Below are positions 54,563 to 63,044 of a stretch of DNA of 64,000 nt, piece after piece (position 1 is the first letter of the stretch; the number at the start of each line of letters is the position of its first letter). Position numbers and translations under genes: made by a program. The stretch is from contig NZ_LMPM01000001.1 of assembly GCF_001423845.1 (NCBI RefSeq), positions 905,492 to 969,491 of the forward strand. The letters run 5' to 3'. The notes beneath the pieces are model-generated. The model had not been told where the DNA came from and ran no database searches. It saw only the letters and a list, made by a program, of their open reading frames with translations. Source of the stretch: Sphingomonas sp. Leaf357. Lineage in GTDB: Bacteria; Pseudomonadota; Alphaproteobacteria; Sphingomonadales; Sphingomonadaceae.

Positions 54563-55693
54563 ATGATGGATTTTGAACAAAGCGAAGAGCAGGTGATGAT
54601 CGGCGACAGCGTCGATCTGTTCGGTGCGCGCCATTATCCCTCCGCTCTGCGCTTGAAGCGGTTGCAGGACGGCCCGGAGGTCGTCGCGGATCGCTGGGTG
54701 GAGATGGCCGGACTGGGCTGGCCAGCGTTGGGGCAGGGGGACGCAAACGCCGAGGATGACGGCTATGTGATGACTCTGATGCAGGGCTTTGGGCGACACC
54801 TGATGCTGGAACCCTATGTCACGCGCTGCATCCTCGTGCCCGCCTTGCTGGATGCCGCGACAGGTTCTGCCGCCGACATCCGGGCCGGCGTTGCCGATGG
54901 GCGGGTGCAGGCGGCTCTGGCACTCGGCGAACCGCAGGCCGGTTTCAACCTCGCCCGCGTTGATACGGTCGCCGAAGCCGTTGGCGAGGAATACCGCCTA
55001 TCCGGGGTTAAGAGCCACGTCGAGGATGGTGCGGATGCGGAATGGTTCGTGGTGCCCGCGCGCATCGCTGGGTTGTCAGACGATGCGGCGGGCATCTCGC
55101 TGTTCCTCGTCCACCGCGATGCGTCCGGGCTGGCGATCGACCGTTTCCGCAGCATCGACGGGCACCGCCACGCGCGGTTGAAACTGGACGGTGTGCAGGT
55201 CGGTAAAGATGCGCTGGTCGCCCCCCCGGAGGAGGGGTTGCCCCGGCTAGAGGCGGCGGTGGACCGCGCGATCGTGGCACATCTCGCCGAGGCCCTGGGG
55301 TCGATGGACGCGGTCAGCGCCGTCGCGCTTGATTACATCAAGACTCGGCAGCAGTTCGGCAAGCCGATCGGATCGTTTCAAGTGCTCCAGCACCGCATGG
55401 TCGATATCGACACTGCATGCGAGGAAGCGCGATCTATGGTCTATCATGCGACCGCGAAGCTGCGGGCCGATCCGGCCACGCGACGACAAGCTGTGTCCGC
55501 CGCGAAGGCGCGGGTCGGGCAGTGCGGATTGTTCGTCGCGCGGCAATCGATTCAGTTGCACGGCGGCGTGGGGGTCAGCGCGGAGCTGATCGTAAGCCAT
55601 CACCTCAAGCGCCAGATGATGCTCGATCTCGCATACGGCAACGCCGCCTATCACCGCGCGCGCTTTGCCGAAGCGTTCGATCTGGCCGCTTGA
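54563..55693 (+). CDS. Acyl-CoA dehydrogenase
   Basis: A 376-aa acyl-CoA dehydrogenase-fold protein. The N-terminal helical domain begins MMDFEQSEEQVMIGDSVDLF; TRQQFGKPIGSFQVLQHRMVD and the C-terminal QLHGGVGVSAELIVSHHLKR are family features. The middle segment is divergent and lacks the usual TEPxxGSD loop. Such divergent members often pair with a second subunit in steroid-type heterotetramers; the dehydrogenase at 43332 is a candidate partner. It starts the plus-strand run that ends at 59340. Confidence 0.88.
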   Translation: MMDFEQSEEQVMIGDSVDLFGARHYPSALRLKRLQDGPEVVADRWVEMAGLGWPALGQGDANAEDDGYVMTLMQGFGRHLMLEPYVTRCILVPALLDAATGSAADIRAGVADGRVQAALALGEPQAGFNLARVDTVAEAVGEEYRLSGVKSHVEDGADAEWFVVPARIAGLSDDAAGISLFLVHRDASGLAIDRFRSIDGHRHARLKLDGVQVGKDALVAPPEEGLPRLEAAVDRAIVAHLAEALGSMDAVSAVALDYIKTRQQFGKPIGSFQVLQHRMVDIDTACEEARSMVYHATAKLRADPATRRQAVSAAKARVGQCGLFVARQSIQLHGGVGVSAELIVSHHLKRQMMLDLAYGNAAYHRARFAEAFDLAA

Positions 55694-55830
55694 GCGCGGA
55701 ATTACACATGCAAAAAAGTGCCCCGTGCAACGATAGATAGCGACATTTCGGCCCGGCTTTGGCCATCGATGCCGTCACGTCGAATGGCCGGCACGCCGGG
55801 CCGTCCGGGCAAGAAAAGGTTGCGAACCCG

Positions 55831-56625
55831 ATGGTCGATACGATGAAAAGCCGCACCCCGACGCTGAAGGCCATTCCTTCGCTGGAGGATCAGGTCGCGC
55901 CGGCGGAATGGCAGGCGCGGGTCGATTTGGCGGCGCTGTACCGCCTCGTCGCGCTGCGCGGCTGGGACGACATGATCTACACGCACATCTCCGCACGTAT
56001 CCCGGGGACAGATGGGGAATTCCTCATCAATCCCTACGGCCTGTTCTTCGAGGAGATCACAGCATCGTCGCTGGTGCGGATCGATCATGACGGCTGCATC
56101 CTCCAGGACACCAATTATCCTGTCAACCGCGCCGGTTTCATGATCCATTCCGCGATTCACGCCGCACGTGAGGACGCTCACTTCGTGATGCACCTGCACA
56201 CAGATACTGGCATCGCGGTCGCGTGCCAGAAACAGGGGTTGATGCCCTTGTCCCAACACGCGTTGATGGTCCTGCCGCATCTGGCCTATCATGGATATGA
56301 GGGGATCGCGCTGCACGAGGCGGAACGGGACAGGCTCGCCGCCGATCTGGGCGGGAAGACACTGATGCTGTTGCGCAATCACGGCACGCTCGCGGTCGGT
56401 GACACCGCCGCCAATTGCTGGAGCGGCATGCATTATCTCGAACGCGCCTGCGCGGTCCAGATCCAGGCCTTGTCCGCAGGCCATGCTGAAGTGCTGATCG
56501 CGCCTGCGGAATCGCAGGAGGAGGTGCGGCGGCAGGTGACGGGGCGCAACCTGATCGGCGGCCGGCATTCCTGGGCGGCATGCCTGCGCAAGCTCGATCG
56601 CGCGTTGCCGGGGTATGACAAATGA
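55831..56625 (+). CDS. Class II aldolase/adducin family protein
   Basis: A 264-aa metal-dependent aldolase-fold protein. ATG 55831 is chosen over the upstream TTG 55759, which has no ribosome site. The fold has [39 protein letters not shown], the metal HLHTDTG (two His) and [11 protein letters not shown] (third His). Members cleave or isomerise sugar phosphates or decarboxylate, and some act on CoA or aromatic side chains. The stop overlaps the start of the next gene by four bases (ATGA). Confidence 0.88.
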   Translation: MVDTMKSRTPTLKAIPSLEDQVAPAEWQARVDLAALYRLVALRGWDDMIYTHISARIPGTDGEFLINPYGLFFEEITASSLVRIDHDGCILQDTNYPVNRAGFMIHSAIHAAREDAHFVMHLHTDTGIAVACQKQGLMPLSQHALMVLPHLAYHGYEGIALHEAERDRLAADLGGKTLMLLRNHGTLAVGDTAANCWSGMHYLERACAVQIQALSAGHAEVLIAPAESQEEVRRQVTGRNLIGGRHSWAACLRKLDRALPGYDK

Positions 56626-57806
56626 CCGGCATGGGCCAATTCGACTGGGCAGACCCCTTCCTCTTTGACGACCAGCTCGAGGACGACGAGCGCATGATCC
56701 GCGATACCGCGCGCGCTTATGCCCAGGAAAAGCTCGCGCCGCGCATCATCGATGCCTTCGCCAACGAAACGACCGACGTGTCGATCTTCCGCGAAATGGG
56801 TGAACTCGGTCTGCTCGGCCCTACCGTGCCCGAACGATATGGCGGCGTCGGCGCGTCCTATGTCGCCTATGGCCTCGTCGCCCGCGAGGTCGAGCGGATC
56901 GATTCCGGCTACCGCTCGATGATGAGCGTCCAGTCCAGCCTCGTGATGTACCCGATCTACGCTTACGGCTCGGAAGAGCAGAAGATGAAGTATCTGCCGA
57001 AGCTCGCCAGCGGCGAGTATATCGGATGCTTCGGCCTGACCGAGCCGGACGCCGGCTCAGACCCCGGCGGCATGACGACGCGGGCGAAGAAGACCGCTGA
57101 CGGCTACGTCATCTCCGGCGCCAAGACCTGGATCAGCAACGCGCCGATCGCCGACGTGTTCGTCGTCTGGGCCAAGAGCGACGCGCATGGCGGCGGCATC
57201 CGCGGCTTCATCCTCGAAAAGGGCATGAAAGGCCTCGCCACGCCCAAGATCGAAGGCAAGCTCAGCTTGCGCGCCTCGATCACCGGCATGATCATGATGG
57301 ACGAAGTCGAGGTCGGCGAGGACGCGCTTCTGCCCGACGTGCAGGGGCTGAAGGGTCCGTTCGGCTGCCTCAACCGCGCACGCTATGGTATCAGCTGGGG
57401 CAGCCTGGGCGCGGCCGAATTTTGCATGCACGCCGCGCGCCAATACGGCCTTGATCGCCACCAGTTCGGTAAGCCACTTGCCGCCAACCAGCTCTATCAG
57501 AAGAAGCTTGCCGAAATGCAGACCGAGATCGCTTTGGGCCTGCAAGCGTCGCTGCGCGTCGGCCGCCTGATGAACCAAGGCCGCTTCGCGCCGGAAATGA
57601 TCTCGATCGTGAAGCGCAACAATGTCGGCAAGGCGCTCGATATCGCCCGTCAGGCGCGCGACATGCACGGCGGCAACGGCATCAGCGGCGAATATCAGGT
57701 CATGCGCCACATGATGAATCTTGAAACCGTCAACACCTACGAAGGCGCACACGACGTCCACGCTCTGATCCTCGGTCGCGCGATCACCGGAATCGCCGCA
57801 TTCTGA
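56622..57806 (+). CDS. Glutaryl-CoA dehydrogenase-like acyl-CoA dehydrogenase
   Basis: A 394-aa enzyme very like GcdH, which oxidises and decarboxylates glutaryl-CoA to crotonyl-Co[57 protein letters not shown], the [15 protein letters not shown] segment and the C-terminal [19 protein letters not shown] with the catalytic Glu are hallmark sequences. It suggests that the pathway yields glutaryl-CoA or a close C5 dicarboxyl-CoA. Codon usage is slightly more polished than neighbours, which hints at a conserved housekeeping-type gene recruited to the cluster. Confidence 0.88.
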   Translation: MTGMGQFDWADPFLFDDQLEDDERMIRDTARAYAQEKLAPRIIDAFANETTDVSIFREMGELGLLGPTVPERYGGVGASYVAYGLVAREVERIDSGYRSMMSVQSSLVMYPIYAYGSEEQKMKYLPKLASGEYIGCFGLTEPDAGSDPGGMTTRAKKTADGYVISGAKTWISNAPIADVFVVWAKSDAHGGGIRGFILEKGMKGLATPKIEGKLSLRASITGMIMMDEVEVGEDALLPDVQGLKGPFGCLNRARYGISWGSLGAAEFCMHAARQYGLDRHQFGKPLAANQLYQKKLAEMQTEIALGLQASLRVGRLMNQGRFAPEMISIVKRNNVGKALDIARQARDMHGGNGISGEYQVMRHMMNLETVNTYEGAHDVHALILGRAITGIAAF

Positions 57807-57820
57807 CCGGGGAGGCGCCC

Positions 57821-58825
57821 GTGAAGGTTGCCGTGATGCGGCAGGATCCACGCCTGAACCGGCTGGTCGTCGATACGCTGGAAAAAGAAGGCGTTCCGGC
57901 CCGCCTTTTTGACGGGCGGGCGGACATGCTGGCGAAGGACGATGCCAAGCTCGCCGCTATCCAGGTGCTGTTCGCGCCCGGCACGATGGTAGTGGACGAT
58001 GCGCTGCTGGCACGTCTGCCGGGCCTGAGCGGTATCGTCTCCCCCTATATCGGCATCGAGGGATTTGATCGTGCCGCCGCAACCGCGCGGGGGATAGTGA
58101 TCGGCAATGGTCAGATCCCAGAAAGCGTCGAGAGCATGGCGGAAGGCACCGTCCTGATGCTGCTCGCCGCCGCCTATCAGCTTCCCGCCGCCACCGCCGC
58201 AATGGCAGATGGGGCCTGGCCGACGCCGCTCGCGCGCGGCCGGTTGCTCCGGGCGATGACCGTGGGCATCGTCGGCTATGGCCGCATCGCGCAGGAGGTA
58301 GCGATCCGCCTTGTGCCCTTCGGCTGCCGGATGCTGGTCCACGCTCCGCGATTGCGCGCGCCGTTGCCGCAATGCGCGGAGGCCGTGGCACTACCCGATC
58401 TGCTGGCCGTCAGCGATGCCGTCGTGCTGCTCGCGTCGCTCGGCCCCGACAGCCGCCACCTGATCAACGCCGACATGATCGCGCGGATCAAACCCGGCGC
58501 GATCGTCGTCAACACCGCGCGCGGTGGCCTGATCGACGAGGATGCACTGGTAGCGGCCGCGCAGGCCGGTCGGCTCGGCTGGCTCGCGCTCGACGTGTTT
58601 GAACAGGAACCCCTGCCGCCGGACGCACCGATCCGCGCGCTCCCGGATGCGATCCTGACCCCACATGCCATTGGCCATAGCGTGGATACGATGCAGCGCC
58701 TGCCGCTTCATGCGCTTGACAGCATCCGCCGAGTCCTACGCGGTGATCCGCCGCTGTCGCTGGTTAATCCCGATGCGGTGCCCGCGTGGCGCGCGCGCTG
58801 CGCTAAACCATCCGCCAGAATATAA
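57821..58825 (+). CDS. D-2-hydroxyacid dehydrogenase family protein
   Basis: A 334-aa NAD-dependent dehydrogenase of the D-isomer-specific group. The NAD motif is VGIVGYGRIAQEV, and the catalytic Arg (NTARGGLIDEDAL), Glu (DVFEQEPLP) and His (TPHAIGHS) are present. It reduces a 2-keto acid or oxidises a 2-hydroxy acid. GTG 57821 follows GGGGAGG, a strong ribosome site. It is 14 bp after the dehydrogenase gene, in the same operon. Confidence 0.9.
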   Translation: MKVAVMRQDPRLNRLVVDTLEKEGVPARLFDGRADMLAKDDAKLAAIQVLFAPGTMVVDDALLARLPGLSGIVSPYIGIEGFDRAAATARGIVIGNGQIPESVESMAEGTVLMLLAAAYQLPAATAAMADGAWPTPLARGRLLRAMTVGIVGYGRIAQEVAIRLVPFGCRMLVHAPRLRAPLPQCAEAVALPDLLAVSDAVVLLASLGPDSRHLINADMIARIKPGAIVVNTARGGLIDEDALVAAAQAGRLGWLALDVFEQEPLPPDAPIRALPDAILTPHAIGHSVDTMQRLPLHALDSIRRVLRGDPPLSLVNPDAVPAWRARCAKPSARI

Positions 58826-58842
58826 TCCGAAGGAGAGAGCCA

Positions 58843-59340
58843 ATGCAGGACGTGCAGACATTCATCGACGAAGCGCTGATCCGCAAGGTGCACCTGCGCT
58901 ATTGCCGCGGGGTCGATCGCATGGACTGGGATCTGGTCCGGTCCTGCTATCACCCTGAAGCAACCGACGAGCATGGCAGCTACAGCGGCGGCATAGAAGG
59001 GTTTATCGACTGGGTTTCGGTCGGCATGACAAAGTTCGAGAGTACCGCGCATTTCACTGGCAACCAGCTGGTCGAGGTGACTGGCGACACCGCATGGGCA
59101 GAACATTATGCCGTGGTTTTTCACCGCCGCGCCGCGAGTGCCGATCAGCCCGCAGCGGACCTGATCGTTAACGTCCGCTATGTCGACCGGATGGAGCGGC
59201 GCGACGGCGAATGGCGCATCGCCAAACGCGTGGTGATTGCGGATTCGGAAAAGATAGAAACGATCGAGGGCAGCTGGCTGAACCTTGCGCTGTTGCAGCC
59301 CAGCCGCCGGGACGCATCGGACTATTCCTATGTTCGCTAG
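58843..59340 (+). CDS. SnoaL-like / NTF2-fold protein
   Basis: A 165-aa cone-fold protein. IRKVHLRYCRGVDRMDWDLVRS, CYHPEATDEHGSY and the C-terminal RRDGEWRIAKRVVIAD are typical of SnoaL_4 proteins found with aromatic and terpenoid catabolic genes. Members act as isomerases, dehydratases or binding proteins. It is the last gene of the cluster; its stop codon is directly followed by IS6-family sequence. Confidence 0.88.
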   Translation: MQDVQTFIDEALIRKVHLRYCRGVDRMDWDLVRSCYHPEATDEHGSYSGGIEGFIDWVSVGMTKFESTAHFTGNQLVEVTGDTAWAEHYAVVFHRRAASADQPAADLIVNVRYVDRMERRDGEWRIAKRVVIADSEKIETIEGSWLNLALLQPSRRDASDYSYVR

Positions 59341-59715
59341 AAAGCTACATCACGAAATCTCCCGATAAGGACGCCGCGCTGCGCTTCCGGCGACGAACGA
59401 ACTCGGCAATACCGAGAAGCGCGAGGTCGGGCGCTGGGCCAACAACCGGGTCGAGAACAGTCCACCCGTCATTCCGAAGACGCGAGAGAGCGATGCTCCG
59501 GTTCAGACTGATTAAGACGTTACGGAAGCTCGCCAGCGTGCACGCCAATGTCCACAATCACTTTAACCTCGAACGCCATCTCGTCGACCGCCAAACCTAC
59601 GAGGAATGCCGCTCAGCCGCGATGACTGAGTGGAGCAAAATCGCGAGCTAGGTCGACGCGATCAAAAACAGAATTGCATCCTGGGAAAAGGGGTTCGCAT
59701 TATTCGGACAGCACC
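59341..59715 (+). pseudogene. IS6-family element remnant
   Basis: After the SnoaL stop, the plus strand reads SYITKSPDKDAALRF, skips about 25 codons, then NELGNTEKREVGRWANNRVE, a frameshift, and HANVHNHFNLERHLVDRQTY to MTEWSKIAS and a stop. These segments match the transposase at 61521. The right end GGACAGCACC at 59706-59715 matches the end of the intact copy. The left half of the element is gone. Confidence 0.85.
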
Positions 59716-59770
59716 CCGCCGATGCTTCCAATCGGCAGCAACGACACTGCCTGACCATCGCGCGTTCCCG

Positions 59771-59953
59771 TCATCCAATGATAGTGAAAAATCCATCTGC
59801 ATTGGCCGTATAGGTCGTCGTGACGGTGCCGATAAACGCAGAAGCGCCGATATTATAGGTCAGGAGGTAAGTCGCCACATTGGCTGCGGTCGCGGCAGAC
59901 AGCCCGATACCTGCGACAGACGCTGCGAGCAGGGCGCTTTTCATAGTTCTCAT
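59771..59953 (-). pseudogene. Truncated secreted protein (PEP-CTERM-like N-terminus)
   Basis: A 60-aa ORF beginning MRTMKSALLAASVAGIGLSA, a clear signal peptide, followed by ATYLLTYNIGASAFIGTVTT and TANADGFFTI. The style is that of short extracellular beta-rich proteins such as those with a PEP-CTERM sorting tag. The reading stops 56 bp from the IS6 remnant, which probably removed the rest of the gene. Confidence 0.5.
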
Positions 59954-60165
59954 GCCGTCTCTCCGCTTCCCCACATTCGAAGAATGCCGCGTTGCCACGT
60001 GTCGATAACCGCCCGTCGATAATTCGTTTTCGCGAAATCGGCGTTAAAATTAATACGAAACCGATGAGGCTTCAGACTACGCTCTGCCAATCGGCCTTTT
60101 GCGCTCGTTCGATTGAAAGCGAATTTTCAGCCTAGCCCTATTCTTTGATCAATTTTCTATGTGGT

Positions 60166-60210
60166 GTCCGCCCGCGAATGTCGGGGGTCCGATGCTATTC
60201 GCGGGCGGAC
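60166..60210. repeat. Long perfect hairpin
   Basis: GTCCGCCCGCGAAT (60166-60179) and ATTCGCGGGCGGAC (60197-60210) form a perfect 14-bp stem with a 17-nt loop. No T run follows on either strand. It could be a terminator-like structure, a replication or attachment element, or a small RNA end. Confidence 0.6.
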
Positions 60211-60491
60211 AGCCTACGGGTGGTGCCGGGTAGGAACCGGCAGAGCCGACGAGTGTCAGCACCCATCATGTCCAGACGGCCCGGCTGGACATCCCGCACC
60301 CGTCTCCGGGCTCGGTCCTTGTAAGCCTCCTCGACTATAAATCGCAAAGCCCGCGACGCGGGTGCGCACATTTTCGAGGCTTCAAAGGCAAATGCGGTGG
60401 ATGACATGAAATCGACGATGGGTCGCCCGATCTTGCGGACTGCGCGCCTTGCTGACTGAGGAAAGCCGTTTAGGCTCCTGATTTCTAACAT
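60195..60491 (-). CDS. Hypothetical protein, low confidence
   Basis: A 98-aa frame with no recognised family. The part SRALRFIVEEAYKDRARRRV looks helical, but the rest is arginine-rich low-information sequence of the kind seen in non-coding GC-rich frames. Its 3' end overlaps the long hairpin. An internal start at MSSTAFAF would give ~70 aa. It may not be a gene. Confidence 0.25.
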   Translation of the reverse strand: MLEIRSLNGFPQSARRAVRKIGRPIVDFMSSTAFAFEASKMCAPASRALRFIVEEAYKDRARRRVRDVQPGRLDMMGADTRRLCRFLPGTTRRLSARE

Positions 60492-60530
60492 AACTAATCT
60501 ATGTTAGGTGTCAGGTTAGGGCTTAAAGTT

Positions 60531-60686
60531 ATGAAGGATGACGATCCTCGCCGAGATGGATTGCTCGCCATCAGACTATTGCTCGAGAGTGCGCTCGAAC
60601 TGGCCGATCGAGAAGAGCAGCATCTGGTCGGAGCTCATATCGAGCAGGCAATCACCGGAGTAAACATTAGGCTCGGACCACTTTAA
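60531..60686 (+). CDS. Small hypothetical protein (51 aa)
   Basis: MKDDDPRRDGLLAIRLLLES then a helix ALELADREEQHLVGAHIEQA and TGVNIRLGPL. The amphipathic helical pattern and charged start look protein-like. This type of short protein is frequent in sphingomonads, without known function. An earlier ATG at 60501 is possible. Confidence 0.5.
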   Translation: MKDDDPRRDGLLAIRLLLESALELADREEQHLVGAHIEQAITGVNIRLGPL

Positions 60687-60703
60687 GGCGTTCACCATTG
60701 GCC

Positions 60704-60904
60704 TTATGTGGAACCATCGTCATCCGCAGCTTTCAAATCGATCTGTTGCGGATCGCGAGCCACCATACTGTCGTTGATCATTTCTATCGCCGCGCGGATT
60801 TCTGAAGCCACCAGATCGTTCTGAGTAGGCAGCAAGGCAAGCGCTAGAATGAGAAGCTGCTTCGCTCTCTCCCGTGCAGCCTTTTGTGCGGCCCAGACCA
60901 TCAC
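60704..60904 (-). CDS. Small hypothetical protein (66 aa)
   Basis: Begins MMVWAAQKAARERAKQLLIL and continues with LPTQNDLVASEIRAAIEMIND, a two-helix pattern, then an acidic tail. It is convergent with the 51-aa gene at 60531, 17 bp apart, and its LVASEIRAAIEMIND resembles LVGAHIEQAITGVN of that neighbour, so the two may be distant paralogues. Function unknown. Confidence 0.5.
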   Translation of the reverse strand: MMVWAAQKAARERAKQLLILALALLPTQNDLVASEIRAAIEMINDSMVARDPQQIDLKAADDDGST

Positions 60905-61097
60905 GTGTCCTCAAAACAATCGCTAATGCAGATTATCTCGGAGCAATCTTGTAATTCCCACAGCCAACGCTCCGACCGCCATTGAGGTTCACAGCGCGAC
61001 CGGCGGCGGCGCAACAATCTTGGATAAGCACAATCCACCGATGGAACGGGCCGGATTAAACTGCGTTTTCGGGAAGTCGGGTCACTCCAAGCTCGGC

Positions 61098-61138
61098 ATG
61101 CCCCGGGGGGAACGACTCCCTTTCGGCCCCCGGGGCAT
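61098..61138. terminator. GC-rich hairpin downstream of the DUF6894 gene
   Basis: ATGCCCCGGGGG (61098-61109) and CCCCCGGGGCAT (61127-61138) form a perfect 12-bp stem with a 17-nt loop, 42 bp past the DUF6894 stop codon. There is no T tract. Probably a transcription terminator or mRNA stabiliser. Confidence 0.5.
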
Positions 61139-61179
61139 TAGCGCCGCATCACGACCAGTTCGCAACGGGCCTTAGGGTT

Positions 61180-61428
61180 TCAACCATATCCCATCGTGGC
61201 CGACGTGTTCGAAGTCATGATGGTGATTGTGAAAAGCGCTAGATGATCTTCGTTGCTAACGGTGAGAACCCATTCATCAGCATCCCAGAAAGCTGGAAGC
61301 TGATCACTCAAAATTTGAGCAGCGAAGCGTAAGGCATGTACCCGTGCCAACCCCAAAGTTGGCAGTTCAACTGCCTCCGCAGCCTGGGGCGGAAATCGAT
61401 CGGCGATAGCGAAGTGGTATACGGACAT
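61180..61428 (-). CDS. DUF6894 family protein
   Basis: An 82-aa protein: MSVYHFAIADRFPPQAAEAV, ELPTLGLARVHALRFAAQIL, FWDADEWVLTVSNEDHLALF. The pattern of a short beta start, ELPxLxxAR..ALR helix and EWxLxVxxxDxLxLFT end is that of DUF6894, widespread in Rhizobiales and Sphingomonadales, unknown function. Start at ATG 61428 rather than 61458, since the upper residues belong to the IS-flanking DNA. The IS6 element inserted 35 bp upstream may have separated it from its promoter. Confidence 0.75.
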   Translation of the reverse strand: MSVYHFAIADRFPPQAAEAVELPTLGLARVHALRFAAQILSDQLPAFWDADEWVLTVSNEDHLALFTITIMTSNTSATMGYG

Positions 61429-61463
61429 GAATAATCCACGCTGTCGGCGAGAACACAAACGCT

Positions 61464-62301
61464 GGCTCTGTCAGACCAAATGCACCAAACGTTAGGCGGG
61501 GGCGGGGTAGGGCGGTTGGCATGCCCCGCCCCCGCAAGCCTGCCAGCCCGTTCCGTTATTTCAACTCATCGCCCGAGGTGATCCGCCTGGTGGTGATGAT
61601 GTATGTCCGTTTCCCACTGTCGCTGCGCAATGTGGAGGACCTGCTGTTCGAGCGCGGCATCGACATCTGCCACGAGACGGTACGGATGTGGTGGAACCGG
61701 TTCGGGCCAATGTTCGCCGGCGATATTCGTCGCCAGCGCGTCTCGCGCATGCGGGGGTTTCGTCACTGGCGCTGGCATCTCGATGAGATGTACGTGAAGT
61801 TGAATGGCGAGATGGTCTATCTCTGGCGGGCGGTCGATCACGAGGGCGAGATTCTTGAGAGTTACATCACCAGGACCCGCGATAAGGATGCAGCGCTTTG
61901 CTTTATGAAGAAGGCGCTAAAGCGTCACGGCAGCCCGGAGGCAATCACGACCGACGGCTTGCGCTCCTATCGCGCAGCCATGAAAGAGCTTGGTAACACC
62001 GACAAGCAGGAGGTCGGACGTTGGGCTAACAACCGGGTGGAGAACAGCCATCTGCCGTTCCGACGACGAGAGCGGGCGATGCTACGATTTAGGCGAATGA
62101 AGACGCTACAAAAGTTCGCCAGCGTGCATGCCAACGTCCACAACCACTTCAATCTCGAACGCCATCTCGTCGACCGCCAGACCTACAAGGAACGCCGCTC
62201 AGCCGCACTGGCTGAGTGGAGCAACATCGCGAGCTAGGCGATCGCGCTCAATGACCGAATTGCATCGTGTGGAGAGCAGTTCGCATTAGACTGACAGCAC
62301 C
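61464..62301 (+). mobile_element. IS6-family insertion sequence, apparently complete
   Basis: About 838 bp. The left end GGCTCTGTCAGACCAAATGC (from 61464) and the inverted right end GGTGCTGTCAGTCTAATGC (reverse complement ending at 62301) are imperfect terminal repeats bracketing one transposase gene. Flanking 8-bp sequences (CAAACGCT and CGGCAAAG) do not match, so the original target duplication is lost, consistent with an adjacent deletion: the right end lies inside an AlkB-like gene. Confidence 0.85.
61521..62237 (+). CDS. IS6-family transposase
   Basis: A 238-aa DDE transposase of full length. It starts MPRPRKPASPFRYFNSSPEV. The catalytic residues lie in WHLDEMYVKLNG (first Asp), ITTDGLRSYRAAMKEL (second Asp) and NRVENSHLPFRRRERAM (Glu). 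Intact and probably active. The remnant at 59341 is a second, decayed copy of a close relative. Confidence 0.93.
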   Translation: MPRPRKPASPFRYFNSSPEVIRLVVMMYVRFPLSLRNVEDLLFERGIDICHETVRMWWNRFGPMFAGDIRRQRVSRMRGFRHWRWHLDEMYVKLNGEMVYLWRAVDHEGEILESYITRTRDKDAALCFMKKALKRHGSPEAITTDGLRSYRAAMKELGNTDKQEVGRWANNRVENSHLPFRRRERAMLRFRRMKTLQKFASVHANVHNHFNLERHLVDRQTYKERRSAALAEWSNIAS

Positions 62302-62560
62302 CGGCAAAGTCCTCCGCGCGGATACGCAGCGGCTCGAGCCAGGCCGGGATCGGCTCGACCGCCGCGAAGCTCCCGTTGTCGAAATCATAGTGCCAGCCGA
62401 AGCTTTGGGTCAGCCGCTTGCCGAGCCAGCCCTGAAAGCGGAACGGCGACAGCGGGGCGGCGTCGATCGCGGCGATCAGCGCTGGGGCTTCCCGCTCGGA
62501 GACAAACGCATCCATCGATTGAAGACCAGGCAAGATCGGTGTGTCGAACAGGTCGAGCAT
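62302..62560 (-). pseudogene. AlkB-like 2OG-Fe(II) oxygenase, truncated by the IS
   Basis: The N-terminal 86 residues of an AlkB-type alkylated-DNA demethylase: MLDLFDTPILPGLQSMDAFV, APLSPFRFQGWLGKRLTQSF and YDFDNGSF. The coding sequence stops being AlkB-like at AEDFAG exactly at the IS6 right end; the rest of the frame is IS sequence. The HxD...H iron site and the 2-oxoglutarate site are missing, so it is inactive. Confidence 0.8.
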
Positions 62561-62572
62561 TGTCCTCGCTGT

Positions 62573-63013
62573 TTAGGGCGCTGGCGTGCTCGAAGCTAGC
62601 AGATCGAGAGTTCGCTGATCGCGCTGACCTGCGAACCAGCGGTCGAGCGCGGCTGAGTAAAGCGGATCCTGTGCGGCGGCCTCGAACAGAGTGAGGGACG
62701 AGCGCAGCTTGGCGGCATCGACGTCTCCAAAAACCCGCTCCGCTGTAGTGCCGACCAGGTCCTGAAGCGCGATCACGCATTCGCGCAGCCTTGGCCCCAG
62801 CAGGCCATGGCCGAGATAAGCCCGCGCCTCGGCGAGCGAGGCGAGCGCGTAACGCCGCGACATCTCGCTATGTCCTAGCCCCGCGATCTGCGGAAAGATG
62901 AACCACATCCAGTGCGAGCGCTTGGCGCCTCGGCGAATTTCGCTCAGGGCCGTGGGATAGATGTCCGCCTGGGCCGCGACAAATCGGCGGAGATCGTATG
63001 GGTCGGCCATCAT
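62573..63013 (-). CDS. DUF1810 family protein
   Basis: A 146-aa protein: YDLRRFVAAQADIYPTALSE, KRSHWMWFIFPQIAGLGHSE and a C-terminal LRSSLTLFEAAAQDPLYSAA. This is a standard DUF1810 (YPO-type calpastatin-like) protein of unknown function. It is 12 bp upstream of the AlkB remnant on the same strand, so the two probably formed an operon before the IS event. Confidence 0.88.
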   Translation of the reverse strand: MMADPYDLRRFVAAQADIYPTALSEIRRGAKRSHWMWFIFPQIAGLGHSEMSRRYALASLAEARAYLGHGLLGPRLRECVIALQDLVGTTAERVFGDVDAAKLRSSLTLFEAAAQDPLYSAALDRWFAGQRDQRTLDLLASSTPAP

Positions 63014-63044
63014 TGCTCCGGGCGGGCGAGTTGCGCCGTTAGTA

